Source: Alistipes sp. (lineage in GTDB: Bacteria > Bacteroidota > Bacteroidia > Bacteroidales > Rikenellaceae). From it: a stretch of DNA of 9,041 bases. Below the pieces are notes generated by a model that saw only the letters and a program-made list of their open reading frames with translations, had not been told where the DNA came from and did no database searches. The translations under genes and the position numbers were made by a program. How positions within the stretch are numbered: position 1 is the first letter of the stretch; each line of letters begins with the position of its first letter. The DNA lies in contig JAFXIS010000055.1 in assembly GCA_017532885.1 (NCBI GenBank), positions 1-9,041 on the forward strand, given 5' to 3'. Positions 1 to 5,441 of the stretch are shown in pieces.

Positions 1-12
1 ACTCTCCATTGT
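1..12 (-). rRNA. 16S rRNA gene, extreme 5' end (partial)
   Basis: Read on the minus strand, the window ends in ACAATGGAGAGT. This lines up with the start of bacterial 16S rRNA (E. coli begins AAATTGAAGAGT, just before the conserved TTGATCCTGGCTCAG that would continue outside the window). On that alignment position 12 is mature base 1 and position 1 is about base 12. The call rests on this short match, on the rRNA-type leader with a boxA-like element, and on the stacked promoters behind it, which together are far more convincing than the 12 bases alone. Confidence 0.85.
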
Positions 13-183
13 AAAAAATTTTGAATATAAATCTTAGCTCTAATCTCAAAGGTATTGTTTGAAATCTCTCTCATTTGAGAGAGGAAAAACTTTCTTAGCT
101 GCTCAATATCTTCAAAGAACTTTATCCTAATTTTACTTAGAACTCTCTTGTTTTGACCACCCGCTTTTTTGGAGCGGAAAGTG
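13..183 (-). other. rRNA operon leader (external transcribed spacer)
   Basis: This is the transcribed leader between the proximal rRNA promoter and mature 16S rRNA, about 170 nt. A perfect hairpin lies at 66-83 (8-base arms CTCTCTCA/TGAGAGAG, 2-base centre). A second stem of 10 bp spans 156-185: ACCAC+CCGCT pairs with AGCGG+GTGGT, with a 3-base bulge at 178-180. It sits almost at the expected transcription start. A boxA-like element lies between the two. The segment next to 16S is AT-rich, and in rRNA operons this part normally takes part in precursor processing. The exact transcription start is inferred from the -7 position only. Confidence 0.7.
104..120 (-). promoter_or_regulatory. boxA-like antitermination element of the rRNA leader
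   Basis: On the minus strand this reads GTTCTTTGAAGATATTG. It resembles the E. coli rRNA boxA (TGCTCTTTAACAA) and the GTTCTTTGA-type sequence seen ahead of Bacteroidota rRNA genes. In rRNA leaders boxA recruits Nus factors so that RNA polymerase reads through the long untranslated operon. It lies about 100 nt upstream of the mature 16S 5' end, a normal position. The role is assigned by analogy. Confidence 0.6.
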
Positions 184-186
184 GTG

Positions 187-218
187 CAAAGGTAAATCAA
201 ATTTTTCAAACCTCCAAA
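187..218 (-). promoter_or_regulatory. rRNA promoter P1 (proximal)
   Basis: On the minus strand, TTTG (218-215) is followed 20 bases later by TACCTTTG (194-187), which fits the Bacteroidota -33/-7 consensus TTTG, about 20 bases, TAnnTTTG. Transcription would start at about 180-183 and run into the 16S leader. It is the promoter nearest the gene and intact at both boxes. Confidence 0.75.
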
Positions 219-300
219 CATTTTGGAATATTTTTTTGAAAAATTTTTCCAAGAACCTTTTCGCTATTTGCAGAGGATTGTTTCCTCATCAAAGCGGGTG

Positions 301-332
301 CAAAGGTAAGTGGTATTTTTCAAACTTCCAAA
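301..332 (-). promoter_or_regulatory. rRNA promoter P2 (middle)
   Basis: On the minus strand, TTTG (332-329) is followed 20 bases later by TACCTTTG (308-301). The boxes and spacing are the same as in P1, 114 bp further from the 16S gene. It probably adds to rRNA output in series with P1. Confidence 0.7.
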
Positions 333-406
333 TATTTTTGAAAAAATTTGAAAAACTTTTTTAGAACCTTGTTTTGAGTGAGGTTTTATCCTCATCAAAG
401 CGGGTG

Positions 407-438
407 CAAAGTAACGGCAAAAAATCGAATTGTCCAAA
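407..438 (-). promoter_or_regulatory. rRNA promoter P3 (distal, degenerate -7)
   Basis: On the minus strand, TTTG (438-435) is followed by TTACTTTG ending at 407. The -7 box has lost one base relative to the TACCTTTG of the other two units, giving TAnTTTG, and the spacing is 21. The flanking repeat is otherwise well kept. This suggests a weakened or dead copy, though activity cannot be judged from sequence. Confidence 0.45.
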
Positions 439-605
439 TATTTCAACAACTTTTTAATAAAATTTTTTAATAAAAATTATACTACATTGTAATACAGTAA
501 TTTACAAAATGTGGGATTTTAGATCCCGTTTTTAGTCTTTATTATATTATATATAAGGTATATCAATAGAGGGGGCGCAAATAGAGTACTTTTCATTTTT
601 TTTCA
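439..605. other. AT-rich divergent spacer between rRNA promoters and GH13 gene
   Basis: No gene is visible. Two imperfect dyads sit side by side. At 484-512, TTGTAA (487-492) pairs with TTACAA (502-507), extended past a 2-base bulge by ACA/TGT. At 513-527, GGGAT and ATCCC flank a 5-base loop and are followed by GTTTTT. The second resembles a very short terminator reading right, but no rightward transcript is expected to reach it, so an operator or insulating role is equally possible. A 15-base AT run at 543-557 recurs at 8246-8260, upstream of another promoter. Confidence 0.4.
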
Positions 606-613
606 TATCTTTG
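606..613 (+). promoter_or_regulatory. -7 element for the GH13-TPM-LemA-oxidoreductase operon
   Basis: TATCTTTG matches the Bacteroidota -7 consensus TAnnTTTG exactly and lies 25 bases before the ATG at 639. No clear TTTG is present at the -33 position, so the promoter is called from the -7 box alone. The predicted leader is short, about 20 nt, A-rich, and has no Shine-Dalgarno sequence, which is usual in this phylum. Confidence 0.65.
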
Positions 614-638
614 CGTTTAGATATAAATTAAGCAAAAG

Positions 639-1931
639 ATGACACAATATACTTCATATCCACATCCCGAATGGTGCTACGATGCAGTCCTGTACGAGAT
701 GAATATCCGACAAATAACCTCGCAAGGTACTTTGCGCGCCGCTATGGACAAATTGGATTTTCTGCGACAGTTGGGTATCGATGCCTTATGGCTCATGCCT
801 ATCTACCCTATCGGCAAGGAGAATCGCAAAGGCGCATTAGGTTCATATTACTCGATTGCCGACTACTGCGCCGTAAATCCGGAATTTGGAACAATGGAGG
901 ATTTTGACGCCTTTATCGAGAAGGCACACTCTCTTGGAATGAAGATTCTACTTGACTGGGTAGCCAATCACACAGCCCGCGATGCGAAATGGTTGCAAAC
1001 AAAATCCGCCGATTGGTATGAGCGCGAAGCCGACGGATCGGCAAAGGTTCCCTGGGATTGGACCGACACAGCAAAGCTCAACTATGCCAACCACGATGTT
1101 TGGCGCGGCGAGATTGAGGCGATGCGTTTTTGGGTTGAGAAACACAACATTGATAGATTCCGCTGCGACATGGCAATGCTTGTACCCATAGAATTTTGGC
1201 AGCAAGCATCAGCCGTACTGCATGCCATAAAGCCCGATATCTTCATGCTGGCAGAGGCGGAGGAGTTAAATCTTTTCGACCGAGCATTTAACATGAGTTA
1301 TGCTTGGGAGATTCACCATATGATGTGCGATATAGCAAAAGGCGAGCGCCGCGTATGGGATTTACGCAACACGATGTATGCCGACCGCGAGCAATATCCC
1401 GCAACGGCAATACGCATGATGTTCACATCGAACCATGACGAGAACTCATGGAGTGGGAGTGAATTCACACGCTTTGGCGAGTCGCTAAATGTTATGACCG
1501 CATTAACTTTCCTATGGGAGAGCGCGATGCCCCTGATTTACACAGGTCAGGAGGTCGGATATGACCATTCGTTTGAATTTTTCGCTAAAGACCCGATACC
1601 CTGCTATCAGGCTAATGAGCAGACTGATTTTTATCGTAAATTAATCACCTTAAAGCATTCGCAGAAGGCTATGCAAGCCGGCGAGCGAGGTGGTCGCATC
1701 ATCGAGATAGAGAATAATGCCAAGGATTGCATAATGACATTCGTGCGCGAAGTGGAAGACAGCCGTGTTATTGCGATATTAAATCTGTCGCCATACACCA
1801 TTCACGCAAACTTCAACACCGGAATATATGCCGGCGACTACACAAACGCAATAGATGGATGCAGCCAAATATTGCCTATGCAATTTGAACGCGACTTAGC
1901 ACCTTGGGAGTTTATCATTCTTCACAAATAA
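639..1931 (+). CDS. GH13 alpha-amylase-family glycosidase, cytoplasmic
   Basis: This 430-residue protein is an alpha-amylase (GH13) family member, which hydrolyses or transfers alpha-glucosidic bonds by a retaining mechanism. The conserved GH13 regions are visible in order. Region I is DWVANH (106-111). Region II is RFRCD (173-177), with D177 the expected nucleophile. Region III is LAEAEE (204-209), where E206 is the likely acid/base. Region IV is NHDE (265-268), with D267 the third carboxylate. The barrel begins with the YE-N-RQ strand near residue 19, and a small C-terminal beta domain fills about 350-430. There is no signal peptide, so it should act in the cytoplasm, probably on maltodextrin or glycogen fragments; the exact substrate cannot be read from the sequence. 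The start at 639 follows a good -7 promoter. The TPM gene begins 5 bases after its stop, so they are likely cotranscribed. Confidence 0.9.
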   Translation: MTQYTSYPHPEWCYDAVLYEMNIRQITSQGTLRAAMDKLDFLRQLGIDALWLMPIYPIGKENRKGALGSYYSIADYCAVNPEFGTMEDFDAFIEKAHSLGMKILLDWVANHTARDAKWLQTKSADWYEREADGSAKVPWDWTDTAKLNYANHDVWRGEIEAMRFWVEKHNIDRFRCDMAMLVPIEFWQQASAVLHAIKPDIFMLAEAEELNLFDRAFNMSYAWEIHHMMCDIAKGERRVWDLRNTMYADREQYPATAIRMMFTSNHDENSWSGSEFTRFGESLNVMTALTFLWESAMPLIYTGQEVGYDHSFEFFAKDPIPCYQANEQTDFYRKLITLKHSQKAMQAGERGGRIIEIENNAKDCIMTFVREVEDSRVIAILNLSPYTIHANFNTGIYAGDYTNAIDGCSQILPMQFERDLAPWEFIILHK

Positions 1932-1936
1932 AGATC

Positions 1937-2824
1937 ATGAAACGACTGCTCATTATATCAATCCTCGTTCTGTGCCACATAACAGCATGGTCGAAGAGCT
2001 ATCGTATAGAGGATATTCCCAATGTACAGTTGGAGAACCGTTATCACTTCACCTCCAACCCCGACGGAATACTCTCAAGCGACGCTGTGGCGCATATCGA
2101 CTCCGTATGCTACAACTTACGCAACGAGGGACTTGTGCAAATCGCCGTTGTTGCAGTAGAAGATATCAAGGGTGGCGATGTTTTTGACTTCGCTTATGAG
2201 CTATTTTCGATGTGGGGTGTAGGAAGCAAAAGCGACCGAGGCTTGGGTATTTTATTGGTTGAAAAGGAGCGGGAAATCCGCTTTGTAACCGGCTATGGCA
2301 TCGAAGGTACACTTCCCGATGCTATCTGCAAACGCATACAAACCAACTACATGCTCCCCTACTTTCGCAATGGAGATTATAGCGGAGGTATGATGGCGGG
2401 TATTTCGGCCGTTGCCGATGTTATGCGAGGCGGAGAGTTAGCTGCCGAAGAGGAGGAAGAAGAGGACCTCACGGCTCTATTCATTTTTATCGGAATGTTT
2501 ATTCTCCTAACCACTCTACTTGCCTATTGGGTATATGTCGCAGCTCACAAATGTCCGAATTGCAAGAAATCGACTTTGCAACAGCAAGGCAGCCAACTTG
2601 TAAGTCGCAAAGCGGGCATCTGTACATATGAAGATACGCTCACTTGCTCAAATTGCGGAACCTCGATAAAGCGCAGAAGACAAACCGGAGATAGCTCCTA
2701 CACGGGTCGCGGTGGCAGAGGACCATTTATTGGCGGAGGTTTCGGCGGTCGCGGCGGAGGCAGCATCGGTGGCGGCTGGGGCGGCGGCAGCTTCGGCGGA
2801 GGTGGTGCAGGCTCGCGATGGTAA
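1937..2824 (+). CDS. TPM-domain membrane protein with zinc ribbon and Gly-rich tail
   Basis: The frame is open from 1904, but the ATG at 1937 is preferred. It starts directly on a signal peptide (MKRLLIISILVLCHITAWS, cut near residue 19-21) and avoids overlap with the GH13 gene. The 295-residue product then has a TPM (YgcG/DUF477-type) domain at about 26-165, including VQIAVVAVED and the RGLGILLVEKEREIRFVTG strand pair. An acidic run follows (171-177), then one membrane helix (about 178-202). A cytoplasmic four-Cys zinc ribbon comes next (CPNC 206-209, CSNC 237-240), and a Gly-rich C-terminus ends in SRW. The Gly-rich tail is typical of the family; the zinc ribbon is a less usual insertion. 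TPM proteins are implicated in envelope maintenance and in photosystem II repair in plants; the bacterial role is unsettled. A LemA gene follows, the usual partner. Confidence 0.85.
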   Translation: MKRLLIISILVLCHITAWSKSYRIEDIPNVQLENRYHFTSNPDGILSSDAVAHIDSVCYNLRNEGLVQIAVVAVEDIKGGDVFDFAYELFSMWGVGSKSDRGLGILLVEKEREIRFVTGYGIEGTLPDAICKRIQTNYMLPYFRNGDYSGGMMAGISAVADVMRGGELAAEEEEEEDLTALFIFIGMFILLTTLLAYWVYVAAHKCPNCKKSTLQQQGSQLVSRKAGICTYEDTLTCSNCGTSIKRRRQTGDSSYTGRGGRGPFIGGGFGGRGGGSIGGGWGGGSFGGGGAGSRW

Positions 2825-2842
2825 GAAGGAGAATTCAAAATT

Positions 2843-2890
2843 GCGAGTAAGCGAGAGTATAGAGTGCTTGCACACTATGCCGAGCGGGAG
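2843..2890 (+). repeat. Possible dispersed intergenic repeat, copy A
   Basis: The gap between the TPM and LemA genes contains GCGAGTAAGCGAG (2843-2855) and, after 10 bases, GTGCTTGCAC followed by ATGCCGAGCGGG. The minus strand of 5101-5158 carries the same elements in the same order (GAGTAAGCGAG, then GCTTTGCATGCCG), with a longer spacer. The match is patchy, so this may be an eroded family of intergenic repeats or partly chance. No -7 promoter for lemA is recognisable in the 153-bp gap. Confidence 0.3.
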
Positions 2891-2977
2891 CAATTAAAAG
2901 CCAACCTTGCGTCGGATTAAAACTCAAAATATAGGAATACGGAAATATAAAATCTAACTTAATAAAAAAATAACGCT

Positions 2978-3553
2978 ATGAAAAAGATTATTTTATTTGC
3001 TGTCGTCGCTCTTTTTTCGATGACATCTTGCTCTACCTACAACAATATGGTAACAAAAGAGGAGGCTGTAAAGAGCGCATGGTCGAATGTTGAAACACAG
3101 TATCAGCGTCGTGCAGACCTTATCCCCAACCTCGTAGCAACCGTAAAGGGTTATGCCGAGCATGAGCAGACAACACTCGACGCCGTTGTAGAGGCTCGCG
3201 CGAAGGCAACATCAGTAAATGTAGCATTAGACGATATCACACCCGAGAACATTGCAAAGTTCCAGGAGGCTCAATCGGCTGTATCATCGGCGTTAGGTCG
3301 CCTGATTGCCGTATCGGAGAACTACCCCGATTTGAAGGCTAATCAGAATTTCTTGGAGTTGCAAGCGCAGTTGGAGGGAACAGAAAACCGCATTACCGTA
3401 GCTCGCAAGGAGTTCAACGACGCCACACAGACATATAATGTCGCGGTGCGTAAATTCCCCGCAAATATTATCGCTGCGATTTTCGATTTCGACCAGAAAC
3501 CCTATTACGAAGCTGACCAGAGCGCCGCAGAGGCTCCGAAAGTAGAGTTTTAA
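2978..3553 (+). CDS. LemA-family lipoprotein
   Basis: This 191-residue protein has a lipoprotein signal peptide ending in the lipobox SMTSC, with Cys18 as the acylated residue. LemA proteins more often have an N-terminal membrane helix, so this is the lipid-anchored form. Family signatures are clear: AWSNVETQYQRRADLIPNL (34-52), VKGYAEHE (56-63), the ARAKA segment (73-77), SENYPDLKA (113-121), and the NRITVARKEFNDA helix (137-149) ending at the KFP turn (159-161). The mature protein should be mostly helical. No acidic surface-export signal follows the Cys (STYNN), so a periplasm-facing location is likely. Its biochemical role is unknown; LemA genes commonly neighbour TPM-domain genes, as here, though usually lemA comes first. 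The gap to the oxidoreductase is only 32 bases. Confidence 0.9.
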   Translation: MKKIILFAVVALFSMTSCSTYNNMVTKEEAVKSAWSNVETQYQRRADLIPNLVATVKGYAEHEQTTLDAVVEARAKATSVNVALDDITPENIAKFQEAQSAVSSALGRLIAVSENYPDLKANQNFLELQAQLEGTENRITVARKEFNDATQTYNVAVRKFPANIIAAIFDFDQKPYYEADQSAAEAPKVEF

Positions 3554-3558
3554 GTTCT

Positions 3559-3575
3559 GCTAAACACTATTTAGC
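3559..3575 (+). promoter_or_regulatory. Intercistronic stem-loop before the oxidoreductase gene
   Basis: GCTAAA (3559-3564) and TTTAGC (3570-3575) form a perfect 6-bp inverted repeat around a 5-base loop. It sits between the lemA stop and the ATG at 3586. There is no T-tract, so it is not a standard terminator. It could protect the upstream message from 3' decay or affect initiation 10 bases downstream. Such a short AT-rich dyad could also be chance. Confidence 0.3.
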
Positions 3576-3585
3576 TATACAGATT

Positions 3586-4605
3586 ATGGGCAGGGTACGA
3601 TTTGGTGTTGTAGGCACCAACTTTATCACCGATTGGGTTATAGCCGGAGCGAGGGAGGATTCCCGCTTCGAGCTCACAGCGGTATGTTCTCGCACAAAAG
3701 AGCGCGGCGAGGAGTTTGCCGCGAAGCATAATATACCCCACATCTTCACCTCGATAGAGGAGATGGCAGCAAGCGATAAAGTTGATGCTATATACATAGC
3801 AACGCCCAATTGCACCCATGCCCAATATAGCACAATCTGCATGCAACATGGCAAGCATGTGCTATGCGAAAAACCTTTGGCATCGAACGCTAAAGAGGCT
3901 CGAGAGATGGTTGCAGCGGCAAAGCGACATGGCGTAACATTAATGGAGGCAATGAAGAGTACACTCGCACCGGCCTTTCGCAGCGTGCAAGAAAACCTGC
4001 ATCGGATAGGCACTCCGCGCCGCTACTTTGCAAGCTTCTGCCAATACTCTTCGCGTTACGACAAATTCAAAGAGGGCATCGTATTAAACGCCTTTCGCCC
4101 GGAGCTTTCGAATGGGGCTTTGATGGATATAGGAGTCTACACGATTTACCCATTAGTAGTACTCTTTGGTCGCCCGCAAGCAATTGAGGCTCAAGGCATA
4201 ATCCTTTCAAGTGGAGCAGATGGTCAAGGTGCCGTAAACCTCAAATACGAGGGTATGAATGCCACAATTCTATACTCCAAAATCGCAAATTCAATGCTCC
4301 CGAGTGAGATTGAAGGTGAGAACGGGAACATCGTAATCGACCGCATTCAGACACCGACCGAAGTCCTCTTCTATCCTCGTCAAGCGCCGGCATCGGGTCA
4401 CGAAGTACGCTCGACGGGTGAAACGCTCCATATAGCCGACCATCACAACGAATACTACCACGAAATCAAGGAGTTTATCGACCTTATAGAGCAAGGGCTT
4501 CCCGAATCAAAAATCAACAGCCACGATACCTCAATTGCAACCCTCGAAATAATGGACGAGGTACGCCGCCAATTGGGCGTACACTACCCTGCCGACGAGG
4601 TGTGA
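3586..4605 (+). CDS. Gfo/Idh/MocA-family NAD(P)-dependent oxidoreductase
   Basis: This 339-residue cytoplasmic protein has the normal length and layout of the family. An N-terminal Rossmann domain starts with the nucleotide-binding turn GVVGTNFI (7-14), includes AIYIATPN (68-75), and ends with the family CEKP motif (94-97), where K96 is the expected catalytic or cofactor-contacting lysine. The C-terminal alpha/beta domain (about 125-335) carries NGALMDIGVYTIYPL (176-190), the usual DxGxY signature. The histidine often found just after this signature is not obvious here, so activity on a sugar or sugar derivative is likely but unproven. The family oxidises or reduces sugars, inositols and related polyols. 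It follows lemA by 32 bases and so is probably in the same operon. Its last 22 bases overlap the convergent DoxX gene. Confidence 0.88.
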   Translation: MGRVRFGVVGTNFITDWVIAGAREDSRFELTAVCSRTKERGEEFAAKHNIPHIFTSIEEMAASDKVDAIYIATPNCTHAQYSTICMQHGKHVLCEKPLASNAKEAREMVAAAKRHGVTLMEAMKSTLAPAFRSVQENLHRIGTPRRYFASFCQYSSRYDKFKEGIVLNAFRPELSNGALMDIGVYTIYPLVVLFGRPQAIEAQGIILSSGADGQGAVNLKYEGMNATILYSKIANSMLPSEIEGENGNIVIDRIQTPTEVLFYPRQAPASGHEVRSTGETLHIADHHNEYYHEIKEFIDLIEQGLPESKINSHDTSIATLEIMDEVRRQLGVHYPADEV

Positions 4606-5051
4606 TTATCCGTGGCGCGTTCGCGATGCAGATGTTGCGCGACCACATCATCGAGCGAGAAGCCTCCGGCGCCCATGATATAAAACAACACAAACATCAC
4701 CAAATATATCAGCGCCAACTCTTTCATGGCGAACTCGTCGCCATTATGCACTACAAACAGCGCCATAGCCATTGCAAAAATCGGAGGAATTAACGCCAGC
4801 CGATAAAACGCCCCTGCGATGATTGCCACGCCACAAAAAGCCTCGGCAAAGATTGCCAATATCAACGAAAATTTCGCCCCCAAAGCCAGCGGATCAGGGA
4901 ACGATGTGGCGAGCATATCAAAATGTACAATTTTCGTTATACCATGCCACATTATCAATCCTCCAAACAGCAAACGCAACACCAACAAGAAAGAGGAAAC
5001 CGAATAAGTATAAGGCTTATACGGGAATAGAAAAGAGAGTACTTTATTCAT
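4584..5051 (-). CDS. DoxX-family integral membrane protein
   Basis: A GTG at 5063 would give 159 residues, but the in-frame ATG at 5051 (MNKVLSFLF) gives a better start and 155 residues. Four membrane helices are apparent at about 14-36, 59-81, 84-102 and 110-127, with the LRLLFGGLIMWHGITK signature at 25-40 typical of the DoxX/DUF4870-like quinol-oxidase-associated family. The charged C-terminus (about 140-155) is probably cytoplasmic. The original DoxX is a subunit of a thiosulfate:quinone oxidoreductase in Acidianus, and many bacterial homologues have no known role. The gene points left, opposite to its neighbours, and its 3' end overlaps the oxidoreductase gene by 22 bp with no visible terminator, so the two transcripts should be antisense at their ends. 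Confidence 0.85.
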   Translation of the reverse strand: MNKVLSFLFPYKPYTYSVSSFLLVLRLLFGGLIMWHGITKIVHFDMLATSFPDPLALGAKFSLILAIFAEAFCGVAIIAGAFYRLALIPPIFAMAMALFVVHNGDEFAMKELALIYLVMFVLFYIMGAGGFSLDDVVAQHLHRERATDNHTSSAG

Positions 5052-5100
5052 CTTAACAGTCACTTTTATTTGGTTTAACTTCCATCACAATACATCGTTG

Positions 5101-5158
5101 CCACACTCCGGCATGCAAAGCTCTTCGACTCACTTCAATAGAGCCACTCGCTTACTCC
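5101..5158 (-). repeat. Possible dispersed intergenic repeat, copy B
   Basis: Read on the minus strand, this begins GGAGTAAGCGAG and ends in GAGCTTTGCATGCCGGAG. It shares ordered blocks with copy A at 2843-2890. It lies just upstream of DoxX and includes that gene's possible -7 box (GAGCTTTG). The resemblance is patchy and the assignment tentative. Confidence 0.3.
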
Positions 5159-5210
5159 TTACCCCGCACCTAAAGTTACCAATTCTCGTCACATTCATCG
5201 TACAAAGTAT

Positions 5211-5254
5211 ACAAATCGCATGCAAATTGCACACAAATTGCATACAAATTGCAT
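5211..5254. repeat. Four 11-bp tandem repeats (ACAAATTGCAT)
   Basis: The units are ACAAATCGCAT, GCAAATTGCAC, ACAAATTGCAT and ACAAATTGCAT. The last two are identical and the first two differ from them by one and two bases. A partial unit, ACAAAGTAT, precedes them at 5202-5210. Eleven bases is about one helical turn, so equivalent positions fall on one face of the DNA. The array sits about 127 bp upstream of the lipoprotein -7 box and 160 bp upstream of the DoxX start. It may be a multi-site operator for either gene or a slippage-prone minisatellite. Confidence 0.75.
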
Positions 5255-5307
5255 ACTTGCCCGAAAGAAATTTCACCACAACAACGGCCCACAATAGCCA
5301 ACAAAAG

Positions 5308-5352
5308 GCCTCAGCTAAAAAAAAGATAATTATTACATTATTTTTTTGAGGC
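5308..5352. repeat. Imperfect inverted repeat upstream of the lipoprotein promoter
   Basis: GCCTCA (5308-5313) and TGAGGC (5347-5352) are perfect complements. Inside them an A8 run (5317-5324) faces a T run (5341-5346), leaving a GCT bulge and a loop of about 16 bases. As RNA in either direction this makes a long A/U-rich stem closed by a GC-rich base. It ends 8 bases before the promoter -33 region, so it is probably untranscribed from that promoter and could act as an operator or a weak barrier to upstream transcription. Confidence 0.45.
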
Positions 5353-5359
5353 AAAGTGG

Positions 5360-5388
5360 TTGAGTTTTAAGATTTTTTACTATTTTTG
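5360..5388 (+). promoter_or_regulatory. Promoter of the large surface lipoprotein gene
   Basis: A TTG (5360-5362) is followed 18 bases later by TATTTTTG (5381-5388), an exact TAnnTTTG -7 element. Transcription should start near 5393-5396, giving an A/C-rich leader of about 47 nt with no Shine-Dalgarno sequence before the ATG at 5442. No flanking inverted repeats of the kind that mark invertible, phase-variable promoters were seen. Confidence 0.7.
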
Positions 5389-5441
5389 CATCAAATTGAC
5401 TTAAAATACAAACAATACACATATTCAAATTTTAACCAATT

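Larger units (their letters stand above)
178..438 (-). repeat. Three ~110-bp tandem promoter repeats upstream of the rRNA operon
   Basis: Three related units each hold, in plus-strand order, an AGCGG/GTGCAAAG core, an AT-rich stretch with TTTTTCAAAC, and CCAAA. The CAAAG cores begin at 187, 301 and 407, giving periods of 114 and 106 bp. Units 2 and 3 share an exact 23-base block (283-305 and 389-411, offset 106), while unit 1 has diverged. Read on the minus strand, every unit is a promoter followed by a short initial transcribed segment (GCACCCGCTTTGATGAGG), so this looks like duplication of a whole promoter module. An AT-rich open frame on the minus strand here (264-449) is not credible as a gene. 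Confidence 0.8.
5052..5441. other. Divergent intergenic region between DoxX and lipoprotein genes
   Basis: This 390-bp stretch holds no convincing gene. From left to right it has a DoxX leader, a possible DoxX -7 box on the minus strand (GAGCTTTG, 5123-5116, one base off TAnnTTTG), the patchy repeat copy B (5101-5158), an array of 11-bp repeats (5211-5254), an imperfect inverted repeat (5308-5352) and the lipoprotein promoter (5360-5388). A minus-strand frame at 5130-5354 encodes a hydrophobic stretch but has only a TTG start and runs through the repeats, so I do not call it. Confidence 0.6.

Noticed and set aside
178..438. CRISPR-like array from the ~110-bp repeats
   Set aside because: There are only three units, the repeats are long and graded, and each contains -33/-7 boxes pointing at a 16S gene; no cas gene is present.
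264..449. 61-codon minus-strand open frame in the promoter repeats
   Set aside because: It runs through tandem promoter units, is very AT-rich, and has no family resemblance; the repeats are better explained as rRNA promoters.
513..535. Rho-independent terminator at GGGAT/ATCCC
   Set aside because: The stem is only 5 bp and AT-containing, and no rightward transcript should arrive there.
1904..1936. Upstream in-frame start for the TPM gene
   Set aside because: It overlaps the GH13 gene and would bury the signal peptide behind 11 hydrophilic residues; the ATG at 1937 starts directly on the signal peptide.
5052..5063. GTG start for DoxX
   Set aside because: An ATG four codons downstream gives a normal DoxX N-terminus; neither site has a Shine-Dalgarno sequence that would favour the GTG.
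5130..5354. 74-codon minus-strand frame encoding a hydrophobic stretch (VIIIFFLAEAFCWLLWAVVVV)
   Set aside because: It has only a TTG start and passes through the 11-bp repeats, whose unit length is not a multiple of three; the hydrophobicity follows from the A/T-rich sequence.
5360..5388. Invertible phase-variable promoter in front of the surface lipoprotein
   Set aside because: No inverted repeats flank the promoter on both sides, and no recombinase gene is in the window; the inverted repeat at 5308-5352 is entirely upstream.
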